Source of the DNA: Procambarus clarkii
Taxonomy: Eukaryota; Arthropoda; Malacostraca; Decapoda; Cambaridae
Assembly: GCF_040958095.1 (NCBI RefSeq)
Contig: NC_091151.1
Span: 5,523,132-5,587,131, forward strand
Direction of reading: 5' to 3'
DNA length: 64,000 bases
In this document: positions 19,500 through 31,259 of the stretch, piece by piece
How the letters are laid out: each line of letters starts with the position of its first letter
Numbering within the stretch: the stretch's first letter is position 1
Position numbers and translations under genes: made by a program
The notes under the pieces: generated by a model
Databases searched by the model: none
What the model was told of the DNA's origin: nothing
The model's input: the letters and a program-made list of their open reading frames with translations, nothing else

Positions 19500-20334
19500 A
19501 TCCAATTTCACGCTCACTCTCCACAAGTGTAGGAAGTTGTTCTATGGTCATTGCTACTTGGGTAGGCTCTTCCTCCTGTGAGGTAGTTGCCAGGGGTTCA
19601 GGGGGAGGTGGAGTGGGGGATGGAGGGCTTAGGTCTTCCTCAGGCCTGCTTGGGACAGGAAGAAGTCCTGGGGGTGAGAGAGCAGGGATTGCTTGGGGAA
19701 AGGGCACGCCCTCCTGCAGTGTAGTTGACAGGGGTTTGGAGGGAGATGGAGTGGGGGATAGAGGGCTTTGGTCTTGCTCAGGCCTGCTTGAGGCAGGGAG
19801 AAGACCAGGGGCTGGGAAAGCAGGGGCTACTTGGGGTAAGGGGAGTGGGAGGCTTTGGGTTTCCTGATGGGCATTGTACAGGAGCAAGGAAGGGTTTGTG
19901 CTGGGGGGAAGGGAGGGCCCTATTGGGTGGTGGGCTGGGGTGTTGCATTCCCCCCAGGGGTTCCTGGGTTGCTGGATTGGGGCTCCCCACTCCCCTCTGG
20001 GATTGCTGGGTTGCAGGCTGAGGTTCCCTGGCTCCCTTCCCTCTTCTTGCGCCTTTTCCTTGCATCTGCTGCCCTTACTATCTCGTCTCTGGTCATGTCC
20101 CTCTGAACATATACCTCTTTGTAGTTCCTTGCATACCTCAATTTGCTCTTCTTTACTAGGATGTCCTCTTTGATGTCCTCGCTCATGAATACTACCTTGA
20201 TCAATCTCTTTTTGTCTCTGTTGTACTGGCCAATCCGGAAAAACTGTTCTATGTCTCGTTCAGCCCCTTCCATTCCTATCTCCTTTAATATCCCTGCCAC
20301 TTCAACTTTGTCTTTGCCACCAGTGTTGAATAGT
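19500..20334 (-). pseudogene. L1 ORF1, C-terminal part
   Basis: From 20334 to about 19920 the frame reads ILKEIGMEGAERDIEQFF, IKVVFMSEDIKEDILVKK, and VYVQRDMTRDEIVRAADA. This resembles the nucleic-acid-binding C-terminal domain of LINE ORF1 proteins and matches L2 ORF1 near 23800-24000. A proline-, serine- and glycine-rich tail follows with at least one frame change, to about 19500, just before ORF2. The N-terminal part is missing. This frame is fused in phase to the end of L2 ORF2, which is a junction artefact and not a real fusion protein. Confidence 0.7.
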
Positions 20335-22976
20335 TCATCCTTGTTTACCCGGTCGATTCCCCTGATGATTTTGTAGGTTGTGATCATGTCCCCCCTTACT
20401 CTTCTGTCTTCCAGTGTCGTAAGGTGCATTTCCCGCAGCCTTTCCTCATAACTCATGCCTCTTAGTTCTGAGACTAGTCTAGTAGCATACCTTTGGACTT
20501 TTTCCAGCTTCGTTTTGTGCTTGACAAGATACGGGCTCCATGCTGGGGCCGCATACTCCAGGATTGGTCTTACATGTGTGGTGTACAAGATTCTGAATGA
20601 TTCCTTACACAGGTTCCTGAACGCCGTTCTGATGTTAGCCAGCCTCGCATATGCCGCAGACGTTATTCTCTTTATGTGGGCTTCAGGAGACAGGTTTGGT
20701 GTGATATCAACTCCTAGATCTTTCTCTCTGTCTGTTTCATTAAGTACTTCATCTCCTATTCTGTATCCTGTGCCTGGCCTCCTGTTTCCACTGCCTAGTT
20801 TCATTACTTTGCAATTACTCGGGTTGAACTTCAACATCCATTTGTTGGACCATTCACTCAGTCTATCCAGGTCATCTTGTGGCCTCCTACTATCATCCTC
20901 TGTTTCAATCCTCTTCATAATTTTTGCATCGTCGGCAAACATTGAGAGGAACGAATCTATACCCTCTGGGAGATCATTTACATATACCAGAAACAGTATA
21001 GGTCCAAGGACTGACCACTGCGGGACTCCACTTGTGACGTCTCGCCAATCTGAGACCTCACCCCTCACACAGACTCGTTGTCTCCTGTTGCTTAGGTACT
21101 CCTCTATCCACCGGAGTACCTTCCCTTTCACTCCAGCCTGCATCTCCAACTCTCGCACTAGCCTCTTATGAGGCACTGTATCAAAGGCTTTCTGACAATC
21201 CAAAAATATGCAGTCTGCCCACCCTTCTCTTTCTTGCCTTAATTTTGTTGCCTGGTCGTAGAATTCAAGTAACCCTGTGAGGCAGGACCTGCCATCCCTG
21301 AACCCATGTTGATGCTGTGTTACAAAGTTCCTTCGCTCCAGATGCTCCACTAGGTTTTTTCGCACAATCTTCTCCATCAGCTTGCATGGTATGCAGGTTA
21401 GGGACACTGGCCTGTAGTTCAGTGCCTCCTGTCTATCCCCTTTCTTGTATATCGGGACTACGTTAGCTGTTTTTCAAATATCTTGCAGTTCCCCTGTTGC
21501 CAGTGATTTGTTATACACTATGGAGAGTGGTAGGCACAGTTCTCTTGCTACTTCCTTTAGAACGCAAGGGGAGATTCCATCTGGGCCTATAGCCTTCGTC
21601 ACATCCAATTCTAGTAAACACTTCCTTACTACCCGACTGGTAATCTCAAACTCCTCCAGTGGTTCCTGGTTAGCTATTCCCTCACTTACCTCTGGAATTT
21701 CTCCTTGCTCTAAGGTGAAGACCTCCTGGAATTTCTTATTCAATTCCTCACACACTTCCTTGTCATTTGTAGTGAATCCTTCCGCCCCTATCCTTAATTT
21801 CATAACCTGTTCCTTTACTGTAGTTTTTCTCCTAATGTGGCTATGCAACAATTTAGGCTGAGTCTTTGCCTTGCTTGCAATGTCATTTTCGTATTGTCCT
21901 TCTGCCTCTCTTCTCATCCTGACGTATTCATTCCTGGCATTCTGGTATCTTTCTCTGCTCTCCAGAGTCCTGTTATTCCTATAGTTTCTCCATGCCCTTT
22001 TACTTTGCTGCTCAGCTAGCCTACATCTCTGATTAAACCATGGGTTTCTCATTTTCATTTCTCTGTTTTCCTTTTGGACTGGGACAAACTTGTTTGCTGC
22101 GTCCTTGCACTTCTGCGTGATGTAATCCATCATATCTTGGGCCGTCATTCCCCTGAGCTCTGTTTCCCATGCTATGTATGTTAGGAACTTTCTTATCCAC
22201 TCATAGTTTCCCTTTCGGTATGCTAACCTTTTGGTTTCGGTATCCCTCCTCGAGTTCAATAACCCTTCTTCAATCAAGTACTCAAACACCAGTACACTGT
22301 GGTCGCTCATTCCTACTGGGTCCTCAAAACCGATTTCTCTTATGTCGGAGTCGTTCAGAGTGAAGACTAGGTCGAGTCTCGCTGGTTCGTCATTGCCTCT
22401 CATCCCCCTTGTGGGTTCTCCGACATGCTGGGTTAAAAAGTTGCTTGTCACCACCTCCAATAGTTTGGCTCTCCACGTATCCTCGCCTCTATGCGGTTCC
22501 TTGTTCTCCCAGTCAATCTTTCCGTGATTGAAGTCGCCCATGATGAGCAGGTGGGATCTATTTCTACAGGCAGCAGAGGCTGCCCTCTCAATTATAGTGT
22601 TAACTGCCATGATGTTGTTTTCATACTCTTGACTGGGTCTCCTGTCATTCGGTGGAGGGTTGTATATTACTGCTACTACTATTCTTGGTCCTCCCATTGT
22701 TATGGTGCCTGCTATGTAGTCTCTGAACTCCTCACAGCCCGGGATGGCCATCTCCTTAAAACTCCATTCCCTTCTCATGAGTAGGGCCACTCCGCCTCCT
22801 CCCCTACCTTCCCTCTCTTTCCTTATTACTGTGTACTCCTTGGGAAACACGGCATTCGTTATGATTCCAGAGAGTTTTGTTTCAGTGAGTCCGATTACAT
22901 CTGGGTTAACTTCTTGTGCTCTTTCCCTTAGTTCACTTGTCTTGCTTGTGATCCCATCTATGTTCGAGTACATCAC
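20335..22976 (-). pseudogene. L2 ORF2: AP endonuclease and reverse transcriptase with a single in-frame stop
   Basis: One frame runs from MMYSNIDGITSKTSEL at 22976 to 20335 and is interrupted only by a TGA at about 21474-21476, where L1 encodes Trp (ESWKTANV). Endonuclease motifs are DVIGLTETKLSG, VIYNPPPNDRR, LLIMGDFNHGKIDWEN and ARLDLVFTLNDSDIR. RT motifs are GPDGISPCVLKE, HQHGFRDGRSCLTGLLEF, FLDCQKAFDTVPHKR, SGVPQWSVLGPILF (Trp in place of the usual Gly) and SMFADDAKIM (catalytic Asp pair). A C-terminal region RPILEYAAPAWSPY follows. Apart from the stop and the QW change it looks young. Confidence 0.85.
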
Positions 22977-22989
22977 CCTGAAACTGACT

Positions 22990-23640
22990 CTCTTCTGCTT
23001 CTTCTCTGGGGGGGACCTCTGGGATCTGGGGTGAGTGGGAGCTGGGGGGACCTGGCACGGGGAGATTGGTGGAGAAGGGAGGGCTTGGGGTGGTGGGGGA
23101 GAGGGGGAGGGTACAGGGGGTGGGTAAGAGGGGGAGGGTACAGGGGGTGGGTAAGAGGGGGAGGGTAAGAGAGGGAGGGTAAGGGGGGTGGGTAAGAGGG
23201 GGAGGGTAGGGGGAGAGGGAGAGGGTTGGGGGGGAAGAGTGAGAGGGGGAGGGTTGGTGGGGGGTGAGAGAGGGAGGGTTGGGGAAGCATGGGGGGAGGA
23301 GAGGCTGTGGGGGATAGGGGAGATGGGGAGGCTTGAGGGGGGGGAGAGAAGAGGGAGGAGGGCTTGGGGGGCATGGGGAGAAGGGAGGACTGAGTTGGGT
23401 GAGGAAGAGGGGAGGGTTTAGGGGAGTGGGGGAGAGGGGAAGACTTAGGTGGGGTGGGGGAGAGTGGGGGGCTTAGGGGGGAGGGGGGGAAGGGAGGGCA
23501 TGGGGGATGGGGGAGAAGGGAGGTCCTGGGGAGAGGGGTGAGGGGGAGAAGGGGGGTGAGTGGGAGGAGGGTGCCCTAGGTGGGTACTTAGTGGGGGGCT
23601 GACAAGGGATGGGGCAGGTTGGGTGTCTGTTGGGTAGAAT
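22990..23640. repeat. G-rich minisatellite-like tract encoding the proline-rich ORF1 tail
   Basis: The plus strand holds many runs of three to eight G separated by short A/T-containing spacers, including repeats of GGGTGGGTAAGAGGGGGAGGG. On the minus strand it encodes PPPLPSLSYPPPLTHPL-type repeats. The G runs could form quadruplexes on the plus strand and C-rich RNA in the LINE transcript. Confidence 0.85.
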
Positions 23641-24414
23641 GTGGGGGTGGTGCCCCAATCCCTGTGGCTGTTGCACTGTTTGAGGAGGGTTCTCCACTTC
23701 CCTCTGGGATTGTAGGGTTCTGGGTTGTGGTACTCTGATTTCTTTCTCTCTCCCTGCGCTCCTTCCTCGCGTCTGCTGTCCGTATTCTGTCTTTCCTTGT
23801 CATATCCCTCTGCAGGAATATTTTTTTTGAACTTCTCTACACCTGCTAGACATCACTTCCTTGCTAACAGTTCCTCTTTCGCGATTTCGCTCATGAAAAC
23901 CACCTTTATCATTCGGTCTCTGTCCTTGTTGTACTTTCCAAGCCTGAAAACCTTTTCAACATTTTGCTCAGCTCTCTCCATCCTTACCTCTTTCAGGATC
24001 TCTTTAATCATGTTTTTGTCCTTGTCTCTCCGCTCCTTTGGTCTGGTCCCTGTTTGCTCTTTAATGCCTTGCTACTACTACTGCCCTATTTCTCTCTATC
24101 AACCGGCTAGTACATCTAGCCGCTTCCTGAGAGGAAGCCACTTCCATGGCAACTTCCTTAACTGCAGACCTAGCTTCAGGGCTCTTTTTAAGTATTTCAG
24201 CAAATGAGATCTGGGTTGTGGTGGTCCCCTCCACAGTAGCATTCCCATCTCCCTGGGGTACGGTTTGTGCCTGGTATTGTGGAAGAGTCTCCTTTAGGTA
24301 TCTTATCTCCTCCTTTGTTGCCCTTAGATCATCTTGCAGGTTGGCTACTGTCTCCCTCATTACCCTCAGTCCTTCATTGAATTCATTCCGCATTTGCTGG
24401 AGTACTTCCTTCAT
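22990..24414 (-). pseudogene. L2 ORF1: coiled coil, nucleic-acid-binding domain, proline-rich tail; frameshifted
   Basis: The N-terminal segment from 24414 ([19 protein letters not shown]...) has a coiled-coil pattern to about residue 45, then an ISFAEILKKSPEAR segment. After a stop near 24061 the frame changes. The homologue of the L1 ORF1 domain is readable between about 24000 and 23780 (RMIKVVFMSE; QRDMTRKDRIRTADARKERR) and is followed by a long proline-rich low-complexity tail. ORF1 proteins of this type bind the LINE RNA. Confidence 0.7.
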
Positions 24415-24472
24415 CCAGTCTTCCTATTCCACCCCATCCTCTGTGTTTGTTCCAGTTGCGAATGTCCCCCGA

Positions 24473-24473
<1 letters not shown>

Positions 24474-24545
<72 letters not shown>

Positions 24546-24583
24546 TGTGTGTGTCTTTGTGTGTCTGTGTGTCTGTGTGTGTC

Positions 24584-24615
<32 letters not shown>
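24474..24615. repeat. (GT)n microsatellite, 3' side of L3
   Basis: About 140 bp of GT dinucleotides with a few interruptions (TCTGTG, CTTTGTG) between the 5' edge of L2 and the 3' tail of L3. Confidence 0.97.
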
Positions 24616-24618
<3 letters not shown>

Positions 24619-25677
24619 ACTCACCTAGTTGTACTCACCTAGTTGTGCTTGAGGGGTTGAGCTCTGTCTCTTTGGTCCCGCCTCTCAACCGTCAATCAAC
24701 AGGTGTACAGGTTCCTGAGCCTATTGGGCTCTATCATATCTACACTTGAAACTGTGTATGGAGTCAGCCTCCACCACATTGCTTCCTAATGCATTCCATT
24801 TGTCAATCACTCTGACACTAAAAAAGTTCTTTCTAATATCTCTGTGGCTCATTTGGGCACTCAGTTTCCACCTGTGTCCCCTAGTGCGTGTGCCCCTTGT
24901 GTTAAATAGCCTATCTTTATCAACCCTGTCGATTCCCTTGAGAATCTTGAATGTGGTGATCATGTCCCCCCTAACTCCTCTGTCTTCCAACGAAGTGAGG
25001 TTCAATTCCCGTAGTCTCTCCTCGTAGCTCATACCTCTCAGCTCGGGTACTAGTCTGGTGGCAAACCTTTGAACCTTTTCCAGTTTACTCTTATGCTTGA
25101 CTAGATATGGACTCCATGCTGGAGCCGCATACTCCAGGATTGGTCTGACATATGTGGTATATAATGTAACTGAAAGATTCCTTACACAAGTTTCTAAAGG
25201 TCCGTTCTTATGTTAGCCAACCTGGCATATGCTGCTGATGTTATCCTCTTGATATGAGCTTCAGGGGACAGGTCTGGCGTGATATCAACCCCCAGGTCTT
25301 TCTCTCTCTCTGACTCTTGAAGTATTTCATCTCCCAAGTGATACCTTGTATCTGGTCTCCTGCTTCCTACTCCTATCTTCATTACATTACATTTGCTTGG
25401 GTTAAACTCTAACATACATTTGTTCGACCATTCCTGCAGCTTGTCCAGGTCTTCTTGAAGCCTCAAGCTGTCCTCCTCTGTCTTAATCCTTCTCATAATT
25501 TTGGCGTCGTCAGCAAACATTGAGAAGAATGAGTCTATACCCTCTGGGAGATCATTTACGTATATCAGAAACAGGATAGGTCCAAGCACAGAGCCCTGTG
25601 AGACTCCACTGGTGACTTCCCGCCATTCTGAGGTCTCACCCCTCACTATAACTCTCTGCTTCCTATTGCTTAGGTAT
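24616..25677 (-). pseudogene. LINE L3 (CR1-like), 5'-truncated copy with intact 3' end
   Basis: It begins inside RT at YLSNRKQRV, right at the (GT)n tract, and reads through SVLGPILFLIYVNDL, SMFADDAKIM and LGVDITPDLSPEAH. A frameshift lies near 25195. The C-terminal region (MSYEERLRELNLTSLED; IDKWNALGSNVVEA) is followed by a short 3' UTR that ends in two copies of the 14-bp unit ACAACTAGGTGAGT, then (AC)n. L1 and L2 lack this 3' end. Confidence 0.85.
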
Positions 25678-25906
<229 letters not shown>

Positions 25907-26637
25907 TGTGGGGGTGGCACGGTGGGGGGGTTGGGTTAACTGGTGGAGGGATGGAGGGAGAGGGAGAGAGGGAGAGAGGGAGTGAAAGGGAGAGAGGGAG
26001 TGAAAGGGAGAGGGGGAGTGAAGGGGAGTGAAAGGGAGTGAGGGAGATTGAGGTAGAGAGGGAAATAGGCAGAGCAACGGAGGGGGGGAGAGGAAGGAGG
26101 ACAATCAGGGGGGTGAGGGATGGAAGGTCAAGTCCCAGTGGTGAGAGGTGAGGTTGGCGGTAGGCTGGTTTGTGTGTGCGTGCGTGTGTGTGTGTGTGTT
26201 CACACTGGCGTGTTATGGTGAGGTGGAGGGTAGGTCTAGTCAGTGGCAGTGTAATGTAACACACAGGTGTGAGAAAACTAGTACCAAGCTGAGGCTCTTG
26301 TGGTAGTGTGGTGGGGTGTGTGGTAGTGTGGTGGGTTGTGTGGTAGTGTTTCGGACATGACAATAGCACCACTGTCGCTCATGTCACAAATAATAAATTA
26401 TCAAATAAGAACTGGTGAGATGTCGGATATTTTAATAGTGATATATTCTTAACAATTTTAACATGATCTTCCTCTCATAAATTTAGGGTGGAAAATAGTT
26501 TTGCACAATATGTTGAGTCGGTACACGTCACTAGTATATACAAATATTCATCTCTCACAGCTTATTTCAATATCTTACATAAAATACTGGAATAGTGATG
26601 GTTTATGTATAATACCAATTGTGGTGTCTGTTAACAG
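25907..26637. other. Non-coding stretch: purine-rich and TG-rich low complexity, then AT-rich probable intron
   Basis: 25950-26100 is GGAGAGAG-type low complexity. 26165-26200 is a short TG tract. 26300-26350 holds a GTGTGGTAGTGTGGTGG repeat. 26350-26637 is AT-rich and looks intronic, ending TTAACAG before the ankyrin exon. I see no gene or mobile element here. Confidence 0.6.
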
Positions 26638-26736
26638 GCGAGACAGCCCTTCACATGGCAGCCGAAGGTGGTCACGACAACACTGTGAAGGTCCTCCTCG
26701 ACGCTGGAGCAGACGTCAACGCTAAAGATGATGACG
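26638..26736 (+). CDS. Single ankyrin-repeat exon of a host gene
   Basis: A 99-bp segment sits between an acceptor (...TTAACAG) and a donor (GTAAGA). In the only open frame it encodes one complete ankyrin repeat, ETALHMAAEGGHDNTVKVLL followed by DAGADVNAKDDDG, with the diagnostic T-LH-A, G-H, LL--GADVN pattern. The exon is 33 codons long and starts and ends in the same phase (phase 1), so it can be duplicated or skipped without changing frame, as in modular ankyrin genes. No neighbouring exon is visible in the window. The rest of the protein and its function cannot be told; it might be an orphan copy, but the splice sites look good. Confidence 0.75.
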
Positions 26737-27640
26737 GTAAGAGTCACACTTATGGATCCCAAAATTATATAACACTCATGTCACACAACACACCACACTT
26801 ATCATGTGACAAAATGCAATATTTATATATTGTAATTTTACCAAAGTAGAGATATTGAAATTTTACCAAAGGAGAGAATGACTGTCTGTTTATAGTAGGA
26901 GGTCAAACTTTTCAAATAAAATATTGTCTTAAAGTATTCTGACCATTATTCACTGATTTTATGAAAATTAAGAGTAATTTCCTGCTGTGAATAATTTGCC
27001 CGTACTAGCATCAAACAGACAATTCTCCCTCAGCGTCAACAGTTTCTCAAGCAACTGCTCTATACTAGAGTAAGGGTAACTATTGTGTTTTAGTACTTCA
27101 CACCACTGAGCTGCTCCCACTGCCGACCACTACACTTAGACTATTGTATTTTTTATAAGAGACAGAAAGAGAGAGAGACACAGAGAAACTCAGAAACAGA
27201 AACACAGCTGGAGACAGAGGGAGACGGACAGAGAGAGGCAGAGATAAAGATAGAGCAAGAGAATGAAACAGACAGTAGGTAAAAGGATGGATGGATAGAC
27301 GAATAGGCGCATGAATAAATAGATAAGCCATAGGAACCGTGATTGAGGGTTCGAACCTATGTGCTGTGAGTTATCAGGCCCCCACTCTCTCTGTGTGATT
27401 TATTTCTGTGTTATAAATAGGTAAATATATAGATAGATAGGTAGACAGATGAATAGTTGGATGGAGGGATAAGTGGATGGATATATAGATAGATAGGTAA
27501 AAAGTAGATGGATAGACAGAAAAATGGATGGATAGAGAGATGAATAGATGGATGGATGTATAGGTTTAGCGATAAAAAGTTGGATGGATGTATAGGTAGA
27601 AAGATGAATAGACGAATAATTAGATGGATAGAAAACTTCA
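26737..27640. other. Probable intron with AG-rich and GATA/GATG-type low-complexity repeats
   Basis: 26737-27160 is AT-rich without recognisable features. 27160-27260 is a GAGACAGA-type purine tract. 27280-27640 is a degenerate tetranucleotide array (TAGATAGA, GGATGGAT, GATGAATA). No coding signal is seen. Confidence 0.6.
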
Positions 27641-27947
<307 letters not shown>

Positions 27948-27973
27948 TATATTTTGGTAGCAGTCTTTCCTGT

Positions 27974-29533
<1,560 letters not shown>

Positions 29534-29689
29534 TTTTTATTTCTAGTCTGACGCGACACTTGAGTGCGTTTCGTAAAACTTATTACATTTTCAAAGACTT
29601 TAGTTTACAAACACACAACTGAAACTGAATAGAGCTTACAAATCTTCGAGTTTATATCTACATTTGGGTGAGGTGGATGAGATGAAAAC

Positions 29690-29870
29690 AAACTTTCAAC
29701 AATGGGTATTGAATGGGTATTAAATTCCAACACAAGACAGAACACGAAACAATGGGTATTGAATGGGAATTAAATTCAAACACAAGACAGAACACGAAAC
29801 AATGGGTATTGAATGGGTATTAAATTCAAACACAAGACAGAACACAAAACAATGGGTATTGAATGGAAGT
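29690..29870. repeat. Tandem repeats at the 3' side of P2
   Basis: Three to four copies of a unit of about 50 bp containing AATGGGTATTGAATGGG-ATTAAATTCAAACACAAGACAGAACACG. P1 carries related but shorter repeats in the equivalent place. Confidence 0.85.
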
Positions 29871-29883
29871 AATTGTAGAACGC

Positions 29884-30764
29884 CTATTGGTCCATATTTC
29901 TTGATGCTTCTATATTGGAGCGGAGTCTTGAAGTGGGTAGAATATAGTTGTGCATTAATTGGCTGTTGATTGCTGGTGTTGACTTCTTGATGTGTAGTGC
30001 CTCGCAGACGTCAAGCCGCCTGCTATCGCTGTATCTATCGATGATTTCTGTGTTGTTTGCTAAGATTTCTCTGGTGATGGTTTGTTTGTGGGAAGAGATT
30101 ATATGTTCCTTAATGGAGCCCTGTTGCTTATGCATCGTCAAACGCCTGGAAAGAGATGTTGTTGTCTTGCCTATATACTGGGTTTTTTTAGGCTTACAGT
30201 CCCCAACAGGGCATTTGAAGGCATAGACGACGTTGGTCTCTTTTAAAGCGTTCTGCTTTGTGTCTGGAGAGTTTCTCATGAGTAGGCTGGCCGTTTTTCT
30301 GGTTTTAAAGTAAATCGTCAGTTGTATCTTCTGATTTATTGTCTGTAGGGATAACGTTTCTACTGACAATATCTTTCAGGACCCTTTCCTCCGTTTTATG
30401 GGCTGTGGAAAAGAAGTTCCTGTAAAATAGTCTAATAGGGGGTATAGGTGTTGTGTTAGTTGTCTCTTCAGTGGTTGCATGGCGTTTCACTTTCCTTCTT
30501 ATGATGTCTTCGACGAAACCATTGGAGAAGCCGTTGTTGACTAGGACCTGCCTTACCCTACAGAGTTCTTCGTCGACTTGCTTCCATTCTGAGCTGTGGC
30601 TGAGAGCACGGTCGACATAAGCGTTAACAACACTCCTCTTGTACCTGTCCGGGCAGTCACTGTTGGCATTCAGGCACATTCCTATGTTTGTTTCCTTAGT
30701 GTAGACTGCAGTGTGGAAAACTCCGCTCCTTTCCATGACTGTTACATCTATGTAACAGTCATGG
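29884..30764 (-). pseudogene. P2 Penelope-like C-terminal region: linker plus GIY-YIG endonuclease
   Basis: The upstream frame reads VYTKETNIGMCLNANSDCPD and RSVVNAYVDRALSHSSEWK, text typical of the region after the RT fingers-palm of Penelope-like elements, to IPTDNKSED. A frameshift near 30340 leads into RKTASLLMRNSPDTKQ, then the GIY-YIG domain: VVYAFKCPVGDC, QYIGKTTTSLSRRLTMHKQQ, GSIKEHI, and the terminal DVCEALHIKK. The RT is missing because of 5' truncation. The nuclease in a full element cuts target DNA to prime reverse transcription. Confidence 0.82.
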
Positions 30765-30766
30765 AA
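30731..30766. repeat. Perfect hairpin palindrome at the 5' edge of P2
   Basis: The 16-base arms TTCCATGACTGTTACA (30731-30746) and its exact complement (30751-30766) are separated by TCTA. The left arm is native P2 coding sequence (DVTVMERS); the right arm is its inverted copy, produced at the truncation point. Confidence 0.9.
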
Positions 30767-31110
30767 GGCCCGATTTGCCTAATAAGCCAAGTTTTCCTGA
30801 ATTAATATATTTTCTCTAAATTTTTTCTTATGAAATGATAAAGCTACCCATTTCATTATGTATGCGGTCAATTTTTTTTCATTGGAGTTAAAATTAACGT
30901 AAATATATGACTGAACCTAACCAACCCTACCTAACCTAACCTAACCTATCTCTATAGGTTAGGTTGGGTTATGTAGCCGAAAAAGTTAGGTTAGGTGAGG
31001 TTAGGTAGGTTAGGTAGTCGAAAAACAATTAATTCATGAAAACGTGGCTTATTAGGCAAATCGGGCCTTGCATAGTAGGCTGAGAAGTGCGTTCTGGCTA
31101 CTAGGTACGA
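30767..31110. repeat. Foldback repeat with CCTAA/TTAGG-rich centre
   Basis: The left arm (GGCCCGATTTGCCTAATAAGCC, 30767 onward) recurs inverted at 31042-31075. The middle carries CCTAACC and GGTTAGG runs in both orientations (30910-31015). The right side continues with CTTGCATAGTAGGCTGAG to GGTACGACATAT and the (TA)n. It is non-coding. I recall similar text as an abundant repeat of decapod genomes, but cannot confirm that here. Confidence 0.8.
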
Positions 31111-31258
<148 letters not shown>

Positions 31259-31259
31259 G

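Larger units (their letters stand above)
16463..20334 (-). mobile_element. LINE L1 (CR1-like), minus strand, partial
   Basis: The order on the minus strand is ORF1 C-terminal part, proline-rich segment, AP endonuclease, RT, C-terminal region. The element is cut at 16463 by the family A array, so its 3' end should lie left of the window. It contains a MITE at 17205-17565. Its 5' boundary abuts the truncated 3' end of L2 at about 20335. Confidence 0.8.
20335..24473 (-). mobile_element. LINE L2 (CR1-like), nearly complete coding region, 3' end missing
   Basis: ORF1 (24414 to about 22990) is followed by ORF2 (22976 to 20335). The copy stops at ...KDELFNTGG without the 3' UTR seen in L3 and passes directly into L1 ORF1. 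Its 5' side borders a (GT)n tract at 24474. Confidence 0.82.

Noticed and set aside
19920-21407. A single protein joining the L2 RT to the L1 ORF1 domain
   Set aside because: The frame is continuous by chance across a LINE-LINE junction near 20335; the two halves belong to different genes of different copies.
24424-24642. Open frames of Cys-Val or Thr-His repeats over (GT)n, and Ile-Tyr frames over (TA)n at 27759-27945, 29307-29530, 31111-31254 and 59757-59852
   Set aside because: They are translations of dinucleotide repeats that stay open in several frames, so they are not genes.
30905-31020. CCTAACC/GGTTAGG runs as telomeric DNA
   Set aside because: The runs are short, occur in both orientations and lie within a foldback repeat, unlike a long one-direction TTAGG array.
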